Origin: Actinocrinis sp035653575
Lineage (GTDB): Bacteria; Actinomycetota; Actinomycetes; Streptomycetales; Catenulisporaceae
Direction: 5' to 3'
NCBI RefSeq assembly: GCF_035653575.1
Contig: NZ_DASRBQ010000056.1
Span: forward strand, 62,001-126,000
Length of the DNA stretch: 64,000 nt
Part shown: positions 32,450-40,592 of the stretch, piece by piece
Layout: the number at the start of each line of letters is the position of its first letter
Numbering within the stretch: the stretch's first letter is position 1
The notes under the pieces: model-generated
The model's input: the letters and a program-made list of their open reading frames with translations, nothing else
Database searches by the model: none
What the model was told of the DNA's origin: nothing
Program-made: the position numbers and the translations under genes

Positions 32450-33435
32450 CAGTCCCCTCCCACCAATCCGTTCTTGCGCCGCAACAGAATGAGCGTGAAC
32501 AGCATCGTCATCGCGAACAGCAGGATCGAGAGCACACAGGCAGGACCCGTATTCGCGTTCAAGATGCCCTGCTGGTAGATCAGCTGCGGCACGGTGAGGC
32601 TGGAGCCGAGCGGATAGCCGATGTCAAGGGTGGTACCCGCGGTGGCCACGTGCCCGCTGGCCACCTCGCCGGCCACGATCGCCTGCGTGTAGTACTGCAT
32701 CGTGTAGATCACGCCGGTGACCACCGAGAACAGGATGACCGGCTGGATCGCGGGCAGCGTGACGAAGCGGAACCGCTTGACCGGCCCGGCGCCGTCCAGC
32801 ATCGCCGCCTCCATCTGCTCCCTCGGCACGTCCAGCAGCGAGGCGAAGAAGATGACCACCGTGTTCCCGATGCCCCATAGGGAGAGCAGCGTCAGGGAGG
32901 GCTTGAACCAGGTCGGCGAGTTGAACCAGCCGGGCGGGTTGTGCACGCCCAGGTGCGCCAGGATCGTGTTGACCGGGCCGCCCGCGTCGAAGAGGTACAC
33001 GAATACCAGCGTTGAGATGACCGGCGGGGCCAGGTAGGGCAGGTAGAACAGGGTACGGAACAGGTTGCCGCCGCGCTTGATCTTGGTGATCAGCATGGCG
33101 ACTCCGAGCCCGAACACGGTCTGCAGGGTGACCATGACCACCACGAGCCACAGGGTGTTCTTCAGCCCGGTGACGAAGTCCGGGAAGTTGAACAGGATGT
33201 AGTCCCAGTTCTTCAGGCCCACCCACACCGGGGCGTTGAACTGGTCGTAGTAGTAGAAGGAGAAGTAGACCGCGGCGATCAGCGGGTAAGCGAAGAACAC
33301 GCTGAAGCCGAGCAGCCACGGGGAGAGGAAGCCCAGGGCGGCCAGGCCCTCCCGGCGGCGCTTCGCACGCAGCGCCGCCGGAAGGTCGGCCCGCTTCCTC
33401 CTGCGCCCGGGCAGGGCGAGGACGGGCGTTGCCAT
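32449..33435 (-). CDS. Sugar ABC transporter permease (MalF type)
   Basis: Partner permease of 328 residues with about six membrane spans. A basic N-terminal tail (RRRKRADLPAALRAKRRREG) precedes the first span LGFLSPWLLGFSVFFAYPL. The EAA loop is PREQMEAAMLDGAGPVKRFRFVTLP. It lies between the substrate-binding lipoprotein gene (26-bp gap) and the MalG-type permease (1-base overlap). Substrate is likely a beta-linked oligosaccharide judging from the GH4 gene, but this is inference. Confidence 0.92.
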   Translation of the reverse strand: MATPVLALPGRRRKRADLPAALRAKRRREGLAALGFLSPWLLGFSVFFAYPLIAAVYFSFYYYDQFNAPVWVGLKNWDYILFNFPDFVTGLKNTLWLVVVMVTLQTVFGLGVAMLITKIKRGGNLFRTLFYLPYLAPPVISTLVFVYLFDAGGPVNTILAHLGVHNPPGWFNSPTWFKPSLTLLSLWGIGNTVVIFFASLLDVPREQMEAAMLDGAGPVKRFRFVTLPAIQPVILFSVVTGVIYTMQYYTQAIVAGEVASGHVATAGTTLDIGYPLGSSLTVPQLIYQQGILNANTGPACVLSILLFAMTMLFTLILLRRKNGLVGGD

Positions 33436-33461
33436 TGTCTCTAGCCTCGATCCGTCTGAGG

Positions 33462-34862
33462 TCAGCTGCCGCTGGGGCGCACGCCGGCCTGGGTGTCCTT
33501 GTCGATCTGCGCGTCGAGTGCGGCCAGCGCCGAGGACAGGTCAGAGACCTGACCCGCCTCCCAGGTCGCGATCCAGGTCTGCGCGGTCTGCTGGTACTGG
33601 CCGCCGTTCGGCGAGGCCGGGGTGGTGGCCGAGTTCGGGTTGCCGGAGATCTTCACGAAGGTCTGGAAGTTCGGGTTCTGGGTCAGCTGCGGCGAGGCGA
33701 GGGCGGCGATGGTGGACGGCACGTTCTGGATCGCGTTCGCGAAGGTGACCAGGGTGTCCGTGTTCGTGGTCAGGTACTTCACCAGCTCCCAGTCGGCGTC
33801 CTGGTGCGCGCTGCGCGAGGAGATGCCGATGACGGTGCCGGTCACGTACCCGCCGCCGTAGGAGGCCGTGTCGGTGTCCTGCACCGGGAAGGGCGCGGTG
33901 CCGTAGGACAGGTTCGGCGTCTCAGCCTTCAGATTCGCGTTGCGCCACTCGCCGTCCATGGACATCGCGACGGCGCCGGTCTCGAACGGGTTCTGTCCGG
34001 CGGTGAACTCGCCCGCGCTCATCGACTTGTTCATGAAGTCGGTCAGCTGCTTGGCGGTCGACTTCGGGGCCTGGTTCAGGATGGCGTCCTCGAAGCTCTT
34101 CTGCCAGTTGAGCATCGCGGTGAAGCCGGGGTCCGAGGCGAGCTCGGAGTTGTGCGTCGGGCCCTGCCACTTGAGGTGGAAGATCGAGGTGAAGTGGCCC
34201 GGCACCTGCTCGAAGTACGCGAAGGAGGGGAAGAAGCCGATCCGCTTGAACGAGCCGTCGGGGTTCTTCTGGGTCAGCTTGAGCGCGTCGGCCTGCAGCT
34301 CGGAGAGGGTCTTGGGCGGGTCGGTGAGCCCGGCCTGCTGGAAGAAACTCTTGTTGTAGTAGAGCCCGTACGCGTCGTTCTCCAGTGGCAGCGCGCACTG
34401 GTCGCCCTGGTACTGGGTGTAGTTGATCAGCGGGGCCGGGAAGGTCTTGGCCACATCGATCTGCGCAGCGGCCAGGTCCTGCTTGAGGTTGATCCACTCG
34501 CCGGTGGAGCAGTAAGTGCCGACGTCGTCGGTGGTGAAGGAGACCGCGACATCCGGGGACTGCGATCCGCCGGCCTTGATGCCCTGCTGGATCTGGGTGT
34601 CGGTGATGTTGCCTGTGGTCTTCACGTGGATGTTGGGGTGGGCCTTCTCGAAGCTGGCGACCATCGCGTTGAACGCGTCGTTCTCCGAGCCCTCGGAGAA
34701 GCCGTGCCAGAGGTTGATGGTGACGTCGGGCTTGCTCGTGGGATATGGGTCCACGGCGGTGATCTTCTGCTGCGCGGGCGCGGTGTTGCCGGCGCAGGCC
34801 GCAGCGGTCAGGACCGCGGCTATCGCGGCCGCGGGGCCGGTCATGCGACGCAGGTGCGACAC
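33462..34862 (-). CDS. Sugar ABC transporter substrate-binding lipoprotein
   Basis: Extracellular solute-binding protein, family 1, 466 residues. The signal peptide ends in the lipobox LTAAAC with lipid-modified C23. The mature part has the usual opening VTINLWHGFSEGSENDAFNAMVA and C-terminal-domain features such as GAVAMSMDGEW and aromatic residues suited to sugar stacking. It is the first transport gene after the ROK regulator, with a 156-bp gap containing GT-rich short repeats (TCGTGCCGGG-type 10-mers at 34981-35010). Confidence 0.92.
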   Translation of the reverse strand: MSHLRRMTGPAAAIAAVLTAAACAGNTAPAQQKITAVDPYPTSKPDVTINLWHGFSEGSENDAFNAMVASFEKAHPNIHVKTTGNITDTQIQQGIKAGGSQSPDVAVSFTTDDVGTYCSTGEWINLKQDLAAAQIDVAKTFPAPLINYTQYQGDQCALPLENDAYGLYYNKSFFQQAGLTDPPKTLSELQADALKLTQKNPDGSFKRIGFFPSFAYFEQVPGHFTSIFHLKWQGPTHNSELASDPGFTAMLNWQKSFEDAILNQAPKSTAKQLTDFMNKSMSAGEFTAGQNPFETGAVAMSMDGEWRNANLKAETPNLSYGTAPFPVQDTDTASYGGGYVTGTVIGISSRSAHQDADWELVKYLTTNTDTLVTFANAIQNVPSTIAALASPQLTQNPNFQTFVKISGNPNSATTPASPNGGQYQQTAQTWIATWEAGQVSDLSSALAALDAQIDKDTQAGVRPSGS

Positions 34863-35018
34863 GGGCGGAACTCCTTCGCGGGTTCGTGGAGCGGTTCGGG
34901 AGGTGAGCCGGGCGGTGCGGTGGGGCTGTGCTGGTGAGTGGAGCTGTGCGGTGCAATCAGGCGGTGCGGGTGGTGCCAGGTCGTGCCGGGTCGTGCCGTG
35001 TCGTGCAGATGGGTGCAG

Positions 35019-36296
35019 TCAGGCGGGGACCGGAGTGCCGGCGCTCGTGTCGAACACCGCCTCCCTGGTCGCCGCGAGGGCCGCGTGGATCGCCCCGGCG
35101 AGCACCGGGTTGTCCGCGAGCGCGGACTCGACCAGGCGGGGTCTTGGGATGGCCATGCCGTGCAGGGCCTCGGCGACCAGTTCGCGCAGCGGGGCGCCGC
35201 CGGAGCGCGGGATGGCGCCGGTGAGCACGATCAGTTCCGGGTCGAGCACGGCCACGATCGGGGCCAGGCCGGTGGCGAGCCGGTCGGCCAGCTCGGTAAG
35301 AAGTCGGCGCGCCGCCTGCTGGACGGCTACCGGCGCAGCCGCGGGCGCGGCGATCGCCTCGACCGCGCGGGCCACCGCGGACTGCGGATCAGCGCCAGTG
35401 AATCCGTGCTGCCGGGCCAGTTTCAGCACCGCGGGGCCGCCGGCCAGGGCCTGGAAGCCGCCGGTGGTGCCGCGGCCGATGCTGCGGACCACCGGGGCGC
35501 CCGGCACCGGCATGTAGCCGACCTCGCCGGCTCCTCCGGTCGCGCCGCGGTGCAGCTTGCCGTCGATGATGACGGCGGCGCCGATGCCCTCGGCGACCCA
35601 GAGCACGACGACGTCGCGAGCGCCCTGTCCGGCGCCGATCGTCTGCTCGGCGACCGCCACCAGGTTCACGTCGTTCTCGACATCGACGCGCGGGTCCGGG
35701 GAACCGGGTCCGGTCAGCTCGGTACGCAGCCGGGCGAGCAGGTCGGGTTCGTGCCAGCCGGGTAGGTGGCGGGCGAAGCCGAGCCGGCCGGTGCCCGGGT
35801 CGATGGCGCCGCCGATGCCGATGACGACGTGGTGCAGGGTGCTGATGTCCATCCCGGCGGTCGCGCAGGCCGCGGTCAGCGCCTCGCGCACCCGGTCGAC
35901 GGTGCCGCTGGCCGAGCGCCCTGGCGTCACGAGGGTCGCCTCGCCGACGGTTCGCCCGGACAGGTCGCACACGCGGGCGACGATGCGCGCCGCGGTCACG
36001 TCGAGCCCGGCCACGTGTGCTGCCGCACCGCGCAGCCGGTAGCGCCGGGCGGTCCGCCCGGCGCTGCCGTTCACGTGCGCGGGCTCGGCGTCGAGCACCG
36101 CTTCGACCAGGCCGGCCGCCTCGAGGCGGTCCATCAGCTGCGAGGCGGTGGGCTTGGAGAGCCCGGCGAGTGCGCCGAGCTGGGTGCGCGAGAGCGGCCC
36201 GCGGTCGGCGAGCAGCCACAGCGCGGTGCGGTCGTTGATGGCGCGCAGCAGGCTGGGCGTGCCCGGCGGACCGACCAGGTCGTGGTCCCGGTCCAT
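35019..36296 (-). CDS. ROK-family transcriptional regulator
   Basis: A repressor of 425 residues. The N-terminal winged helix (about 15-75) contains RTQLGALAGLSKPTASQLMDRLEAAGLV. The ROK sugar-binding domain (about 85-410) has the VIGIGGAIDPGTG and WVAEGIGAAVIIDGKLHRGATGGAGEVGYMPV segments. The Cys-x-Cys zinc motif of ROK kinases is absent, as expected for a regulator-only member. The ATG at 36296 has GGAGAGG 5 bases upstream; a GTG two codons earlier is too close to it. It heads the sugar operon and has a 17-bp palindrome in its own leader, indicating autoregulation. Confidence 0.92.
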   Translation of the reverse strand: MDRDHDLVGPPGTPSLLRAINDRTALWLLADRGPLSRTQLGALAGLSKPTASQLMDRLEAAGLVEAVLDAEPAHVNGSAGRTARRYRLRGAAAHVAGLDVTAARIVARVCDLSGRTVGEATLVTPGRSASGTVDRVREALTAACATAGMDISTLHHVVIGIGGAIDPGTGRLGFARHLPGWHEPDLLARLRTELTGPGSPDPRVDVENDVNLVAVAEQTIGAGQGARDVVVLWVAEGIGAAVIIDGKLHRGATGGAGEVGYMPVPGAPVVRSIGRGTTGGFQALAGGPAVLKLARQHGFTGADPQSAVARAVEAIAAPAAAPVAVQQAARRLLTELADRLATGLAPIVAVLDPELIVLTGAIPRSGGAPLRELVAEALHGMAIPRPRLVESALADNPVLAGAIHAALAATREAVFDTSAGTPVPA

Positions 36297-36313
36297 GCGC
36301 ACCTCTCCATGAG

Positions 36314-36330
36314 TAAGGAAACTTTCCTTA
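36314..36330. promoter_or_regulatory. ROK operator candidate
   Basis: TAAGGAAACTTTCCTTA is a perfect 8-1-8 palindrome, 17 bases upstream of the ROK start codon. AT-rich palindromes of this size are typical NagC/XylR/ROK sites and stand out in a 70% GC genome. Binding by this ROK protein is inferred. Confidence 0.65.
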
Positions 36331-36543
36331 TTGATGGGTGAACGCTAGGGCGTCCCTCAACGCTCGTCAAGAGCCTTAACGAGATTGGGGTCGGGTTGGG
36401 ATTGGCAAAGTGCCGGCCAAGAAGTGCCGGCCGGGAATCGCGGTAACGTTGCCGCAGCCGGGTCTTGCCCTGTCCCCTCGTGACGGGGCATCATCTGCCC
36501 GGCAGTACCGCGTTGAATGAGTTCTGCCGCAGGAGGACTACCG

Positions 36544-36954
36544 ATGAGTGTGCGCCGCATCGCCGTGGTGATCACCGCGTCGCTGCTGGCCATGCTCGCT
36601 CTGCTCGCGGCGAAGGCCGGGAACAAGGCGCAGGCCGCCGGGATGACGGTGACCATAGTCACCCAGGGCCAGACGCGCATCGCGACCGGCCCGCAGGTCG
36701 TGCTCGCGCACGGCATCGTGCAGGTCCAGGTGACCGTGGTCGGCGGCCGGATCACCGACGTGAAGGCGCTTCAGCTGCCGCACGACAACCCGGATTCGTG
36801 GAACTACTCGACCCGGGCCGTGAAGACGCTGCGCACCGAGGTGCTGGCGGCACAGAGCGCCGACGTGAACGTTGTCTCCGGCGCTACGTACACCTCACGC
36901 GGTTACGCACGATCACTTCAGGCCGCGCTCGACGCCCTCGGCATGAAGGCCTGA
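36544..36954 (+). CDS. FMN-binding domain protein, exported
   Basis: A small protein of 136 residues with an N-terminal signal or anchor (RRIAVVITASLLAMLALLAAKAG) and one FMN-binding domain (about 40-136). The domain ends in the motif VVSGATYTSRGYARSLQAALD, where a Thr is flavinylated in related NqrC/RnfG-type proteins. It may carry FMN in an extracytoplasmic electron chain. GGAGG lies 6 bases before the ATG. The stop directly abuts the convergent small gene at 36955. No ferric-reductase-like membrane partner is adjacent. Confidence 0.88.
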   Translation: MSVRRIAVVITASLLAMLALLAAKAGNKAQAAGMTVTIVTQGQTRIATGPQVVLAHGIVQVQVTVVGGRITDVKALQLPHDNPDSWNYSTRAVKTLRTEVLAAQSADVNVVSGATYTSRGYARSLQAALDALGMKA

Positions 36955-37260
36955 TCAGTCGCCCGTCTCGGACGGCGCGCCCTCGAGCGGCGCGCTTTCA
37001 ATCGGGGTGCTCTCGAACGGCGCACTTTCAATCGGCACCGTCTCGAACGGCCAGGCGTGCGGCGGCCGTGCGGTCAGCTCCTCCGGTGGATCCGGCACAG
37101 TCATCCGCTCGCCGCTGAACCGGACCAGGGCCACGACGCGGTCCGCCGACCGGAACAGCTCAGCTGACGCGCCGTCGGGCAGCTGCGGCTCGACCTGCGC
37201 GCGCCACCAGGCGATCAGGCCGTCCGCGTCGCCCTTCGCCTCCCACATCAGCACGCGCAC
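36955..37260 (-). CDS. Small conserved protein of unknown function with repetitive tail
   Basis: About 101 residues from the GTG chosen. The first 70 residues (VRVLMWEAKGDADGLIAWWRAQVEPQLP... DRVVALVRF) look like a compact alpha/beta domain resembling a dimeric alpha-beta barrel or ABM-type fold; I do not recognise a named family. The last 35 residues repeat a 10-residue unit (FETVPIESAP, FESTPIESAP, LEGAP), encoded by a 30-bp DNA repeat. It lies 45 bp after tsaD on the same strand and may be co-transcribed. A TTG five codons upstream could also serve as start. Confidence 0.6.
   Translation of the reverse strand: MRVLMWEAKGDADGLIAWWRAQVEPQLPDGASAELFRSADRVVALVRFSGERMTVPDPPEELTARPPHAWPFETVPIESAPFESTPIESAPLEGAPSETGD
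36982..37050. repeat. 30-bp tandem repeat inside a small gene
   Basis: Units starting CTCGAGCGGCGCGCTTTCAA (36982) and CTCGAACGGCGCACTTTCAA (37012), plus a partial third at 37042, keep an exact 30-bp period and encode a decapeptide repeat in the C-terminal tail of the overlapping gene. Confidence 0.7.
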
Positions 37261-37305
37261 GCGTCGCCCCCGCAAGTCGCTCCAGCCCCGCGAACCAGCA
37301 CCGCG

Positions 37306-38391
37306 TCAGACCAGCACGTCGGTGATCAGCATCGAGGAGTCGGCCGGCAGGTCCAGCGGGGAGGGCCGCACGCCGCGCGCCACCAGTTCCGAGCCGAGCG
37401 CGGCGACCATCGCGCCGTTGTCGGTGCACAGCTTCGGCCGCGGCACCCGCACCCGGATGCCCTGGTCGGCGGCCCGCTCCTCGGCGAGCGCGCGCAGCCG
37501 CGAGTTGGCCGCGACCCCGCCGCCGATCAGCAGGTGATCGACGCCGTTCTCCTTGCACGCGCGGATCGCCTTGCGGGTGAGCACGTCCACGACTGCCTCC
37601 TGGAACGAGGCCGCCACGTCCGCGATCGGCACCGGCTCGCCGGCCCGCTCCCGCGCCTCGACCCAGCGGGCGACCGCGGTCTTCAGGCCGGAGAAGGAGA
37701 AGTCGAACGGCGCGTCGTTGGGGCCGGTCAGCCCGCGCGGGAAGGCGATCGCCGCGCCGTCGCCCTCGCGCGCCGCCCGGTCGATCAGCGGGCCGCCGGG
37801 GAAGCCGAGGCCGAGCACCCGCGCGACCTTGTCGAAGGCCTCGCCCGCCGCGTCGTCCACGGTGCTGCCGAGCGGCCGGATGTCCGACGTGACGTCAGGC
37901 ACCAGCAGTAGCGAGGAATGCCCGCCGGAGACCAACAGCGCCAGACACGGTTCAGGCAGCGGACCGTGCTCGAGCTGGTCCACGGCCACGTGCGCGGCCA
38001 GGTGGTTCACGCCGTACAGCGGCTTGTCCAGCGCGAGCGCGTACCCCTTCGCCGCCGCCACGCCCACCAGCAGCGCCCCGGCGAGACCCGGACCGGCCGT
38101 CACCGCGATCGCGTCCACGTCGGAGAGTTTGAGCCCCGCGGTCTCCAGCGCGCGGTGCACCGTAGGGACCATCGCTTCGAGATGCGCGCGCGAGGCCACC
38201 TCGGGCACCACGCCGCCGAACCTGGCGTGCTCGTCCACGCTGGTGGCCACCGCGTCGGCGAGCAGCTCGGTGCCGCGCACGATGCCGATCCCGGTCTCGT
38301 CGCACGAGGTCTCGAAGCCGAGCACGATCGGCAGGTCGCCGCTCCCCGAGCCGAGCGTCCCGGTCCCTGGAGTCACAGAACCTTGAGTCAC
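37306..38391 (-). CDS. tsaD: tRNA t6A37 threonylcarbamoyltransferase TsaD
   Basis: Transfers threonylcarbamoyl to A37 of ANN-decoding tRNAs, working with TsaB and TsaE, both encoded nearby. 361 residues, ASKHA fold. Landmarks: VLGFETSCDETGIG, metal site VNHLAAHVAVD, LLVSGGHSSLLLV, LGSTVDDAAGEAFDKVAR and LIGGGVAANSRLR. The first 20 residues are Gly/Thr-rich and variable, so the true start could be somewhat downstream. It follows rimI by 5 bases, in the usual actinobacterial order tsaE-tsaB-rimI-tsaD. Confidence 0.96.
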   Translation of the reverse strand: MTQGSVTPGTGTLGSGSGDLPIVLGFETSCDETGIGIVRGTELLADAVATSVDEHARFGGVVPEVASRAHLEAMVPTVHRALETAGLKLSDVDAIAVTAGPGLAGALLVGVAAAKGYALALDKPLYGVNHLAAHVAVDQLEHGPLPEPCLALLVSGGHSSLLLVPDVTSDIRPLGSTVDDAAGEAFDKVARVLGLGFPGGPLIDRAAREGDGAAIAFPRGLTGPNDAPFDFSFSGLKTAVARWVEARERAGEPVPIADVAASFQEAVVDVLTRKAIRACKENGVDHLLIGGGVAANSRLRALAEERAADQGIRVRVPRPKLCTDNGAMVAALGSELVARGVRPSPLDLPADSSMLITDVLV

Positions 38392-38396
38392 TGAAC

Positions 38397-38948
38397 TCAG
38401 TCTTCCTCTCCGAATCGTTCGATGACGCCCGACGCGCGCATCACCAGCGCGTCCACGTTCGCGGGCTGGTAGTAGCCCCGGCGCAGCCCGACCTGCACGA
38501 ACCCGAATCTGCGGTACAGCTGCTGCGCCCGCGGGTTGTCCTCCCGCACTTCAAGCACCACGTCGTCGCACTGCCGCCGGGCCGCCTCCCGCAGCAGCGC
38601 GGTGAGCAGCGCCGCGCCCAGACCCCGGCCCTCCCGCTTCGGGTCGACCGCGATGGTCTGCACCTCGGCCTCCCCGATCCCGGCCAGCAGCCCCGCATAG
38701 CCGACGATGCGCGGGCCCTGCCGGTCCGGATGCTCGGGATCCGAGCCGAACTCCTCCGCCACCAGGTAACAGCGCGACGCCACCTCGGCGAGCTCCGACC
38801 AGAACATCCCGACCGACCAGGCGTCCTCGGGGAACGCCACGTGTTCGAGCACGGTGACCGCCGGGATGTCCCACCACCGCATCGGCCGCAGCACCGTGCG
38901 CGGCGGCAGTTCGGCGCTTGGCGGACGAGGCTGCGTCGGCGTGCTCAC
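38397..38948 (-). CDS. rimI: Ribosomal protein S18 alanine N-acetyltransferase RimI
   Basis: GNAT acetyltransferase of 183 residues, modifying the N-terminus of S18 or other proteins. The acetyl-CoA loop is DPKREGRGLGAALLTALL; VLEVREDNPRAQQLYRRFGF is the typical RimI C-terminal half. An N-terminal extension of about 20 residues (TQPRPPSAELPPRTV) is usual in actinomycetes. The GTG start overlaps the tsaB stop by 4 bases (GTGA), coupling translation. Confidence 0.93.
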   Translation of the reverse strand: MSTPTQPRPPSAELPPRTVLRPMRWWDIPAVTVLEHVAFPEDAWSVGMFWSELAEVASRCYLVAEEFGSDPEHPDRQGPRIVGYAGLLAGIGEAEVQTIAVDPKREGRGLGAALLTALLREAARRQCDDVVLEVREDNPRAQQLYRRFGFVQVGLRRGYYQPANVDALVMRASGVIERFGEED

Positions 38949-39616
38949 CGCAACGCCGGCTGGCTCACCGGCTTGCGTGCACCCGGCTCGACCGCGTCGG
39001 GACGGCGCAGGTACAACGGCAGCGGTTCGAGCAGCGCGGCGCCGGCGGCCAGCTGACGGGCCGCAAGTTCGGCGAGGTCGGCCGCGTCCGGGTACACCGG
39101 CTCGATCGCTTCAGCGAACGCGTCAGGGTACTTCACCGCTCCCTCGCCGGCCACCGGCAGGCCCGCCACCTCCGGCGCGACGACGTGCGGCCAGTCCACC
39201 GCCGGGTCGGTCAGCCGCTGGCCTGGGGCCGCGTAACGCGCCCAGTAGACCTCGCGGCGACGCGCGTCGGTGGCGACCGCGAACGGGCCGTCGTGCCGTA
39301 CCGCCGAGGCGAGGATGTCCAGCGTGCACACGCCGTGCACCGGGATGCCGAGCGCGTCGCCGAGGGCCCGCGCGGTCACCAGGCCGACCCGCAGTCCGGT
39401 GAACGGGCCCGGTCCGACGCCGACCGCGACGTCGGTCAGCTCGCGCCGATCGCGCCCGGCCTCGGCCAGCACGGAGCGGATGCCGGGAGAGAGCAATTCC
39501 CCGTGGCGTCGCGCGTCGAGCTCGGTGTGCGTGGCGAGTACCTGGGTCCCATCGTGCAGCGCGACGGTCACGGCCGGGGTCGCTGTGTCAAAAGCCAGGA
39601 GGAGCACGGGAGCCAT
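38945..39616 (-). CDS. tsaB: tRNA t6A biosynthesis dimerisation protein TsaB
   Basis: TsaD paralogue without catalysis, 223 residues, scaffold of the t6A complex. Starts MAPVLLLAFDTATPAVTVAL, with GVGPGPFTGLRVGLVTARAL as the family signature. The ATG at 39616 is preceded by GGTGGGG; in-frame codons further upstream run into the divergent gene region. Overlaps rimI by 4 bases. Divergent from the YkuD-like gene with a 166-bp gap. Confidence 0.95.
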   Translation of the reverse strand: MAPVLLLAFDTATPAVTVALHDGTQVLATHTELDARRHGELLSPGIRSVLAEAGRDRRELTDVAVGVGPGPFTGLRVGLVTARALGDALGIPVHGVCTLDILASAVRHDGPFAVATDARRREVYWARYAAPGQRLTDPAVDWPHVVAPEVAGLPVAGEGAVKYPDAFAEAIEPVYPDAADLAELAARQLAAGAALLEPLPLYLRRPDAVEPGARKPVSQPALR

Positions 39617-39782
39617 TATTGCCCCACCGGGCGCCTTATCCGGCACGCGCGGCACGGCGACCGCCCGATCGTGCCCACTCCTCACGGTCCGCCGGTTACG
39701 GCATGATGGGTCCCCGGCGCGTGTATCGAGGCGCGCAGAACGCGAATGACACAGGTCGTTCGAAGGTGGAGGAGCAGTCGCG

Positions 39783-40565
39783 ATGGGCAGACGCGGTGTC
39801 GGAGGGCGCGATTCGTCCGCGCACGCCACGACGCCCCGCTACAGCGGCGGTTCGATGCCTCAGCGCGGCACGGAGCCTCAGCGCGGCGCGGATCCCCGCC
39901 AGCAGTCTTGGGAAGTCCTCTCCTCCTCGGCGCCGCCGGCACCGGCCCAGCCGCCGGCCGCGCCGCCGTCCCGGCAGCGTTCGCGCCAGGGCAAGAAGAA
40001 GCCCGGCCATGGTGCGACCTACTCGGTCGTGGTGATGACGATCGCCTCCCTCTTCGGCGTCGCGGTGCTGGCGGCCCAGGCCGCGGCGACGGCTCCGCAG
40101 GTGTCGAACAACCCGGCCAAGGGCGCGAGCACGGCCTCAGGACAGCCGACGGCGAACGCGTCCGCGGGATCGGCGACCGGCGGCTCGACGAACCCGACCG
40201 CGCTTCCGGCGAACTCCGGCTCCGGCGCGCGCATCGTCTACGCCGAGGGCGCCAAGCGGATCTGGCTGGTGTCGTCGAACAACACAGTCGCGCGCACGAT
40301 GAATGTGGTGCCGGGCACCGTGCCGGCGCCGACCGGCAGCTTCACGGTGACGAACAAGCTGTCCCAGGTGACCGGCACCGACGGCACACCGGTTCAGTAC
40401 GTCGTGCTGTTCAACAAGGCGTTCGGCTTCGACGCGGTGGCCAACGTCACCGGCCTGCCCCCGGCGCCGACTTCGCGCACCGGAGGCGTCCGCATGGCTC
40501 AGGCCGACGCGCAGGCGCTGTTCAACTTCTCCAGCGTCGGCACCACGGTCGTCGTCCTGCCCTGA
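39783..40565 (+). CDS. Membrane-anchored YkuD-like protein with lost catalytic motif
   Basis: 260 residues: Ser/Pro/Gln-rich, basic cytoplasmic N-terminus (1-77), one membrane span (about 80-102), Ala/Ser/Thr/Gly linker (103-147), and a C-terminal domain (about 148-260) that reads like an L,D-transpeptidase: ARIVYAEGAKRIWLV, PTGSFTVTNK, and an end of the form VRMAQADAQALFNFSSVGTTVVVL. In active enzymes the segment is S-H-G-C-V-R; here it is SRTGGVRM, so both catalytic His and Cys are gone. It may be a peptidoglycan-binding pseudoenzyme. GGTGGAGGAG lies about 8 bases before the ATG. Convergent with tsaE. Confidence 0.75.
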   Translation: MGRRGVGGRDSSAHATTPRYSGGSMPQRGTEPQRGADPRQQSWEVLSSSAPPAPAQPPAAPPSRQRSRQGKKKPGHGATYSVVVMTIASLFGVAVLAAQAAATAPQVSNNPAKGASTASGQPTANASAGSATGGSTNPTALPANSGSGARIVYAEGAKRIWLVSSNNTVARTMNVVPGTVPAPTGSFTVTNKLSQVTGTDGTPVQYVVLFNKAFGFDAVANVTGLPPAPTSRTGGVRMAQADAQALFNFSSVGTTVVVLP

Positions 40566-40592
40566 GCGGGTCGTCCGATTCAGCGGGACGAA

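Noticed and set aside
33429..34937. A 502-codon + strand frame opposite the sugar-binding lipoprotein.
   Set aside because: Antisense shadow; the minus strand has a lipobox and a full solute-binding protein.
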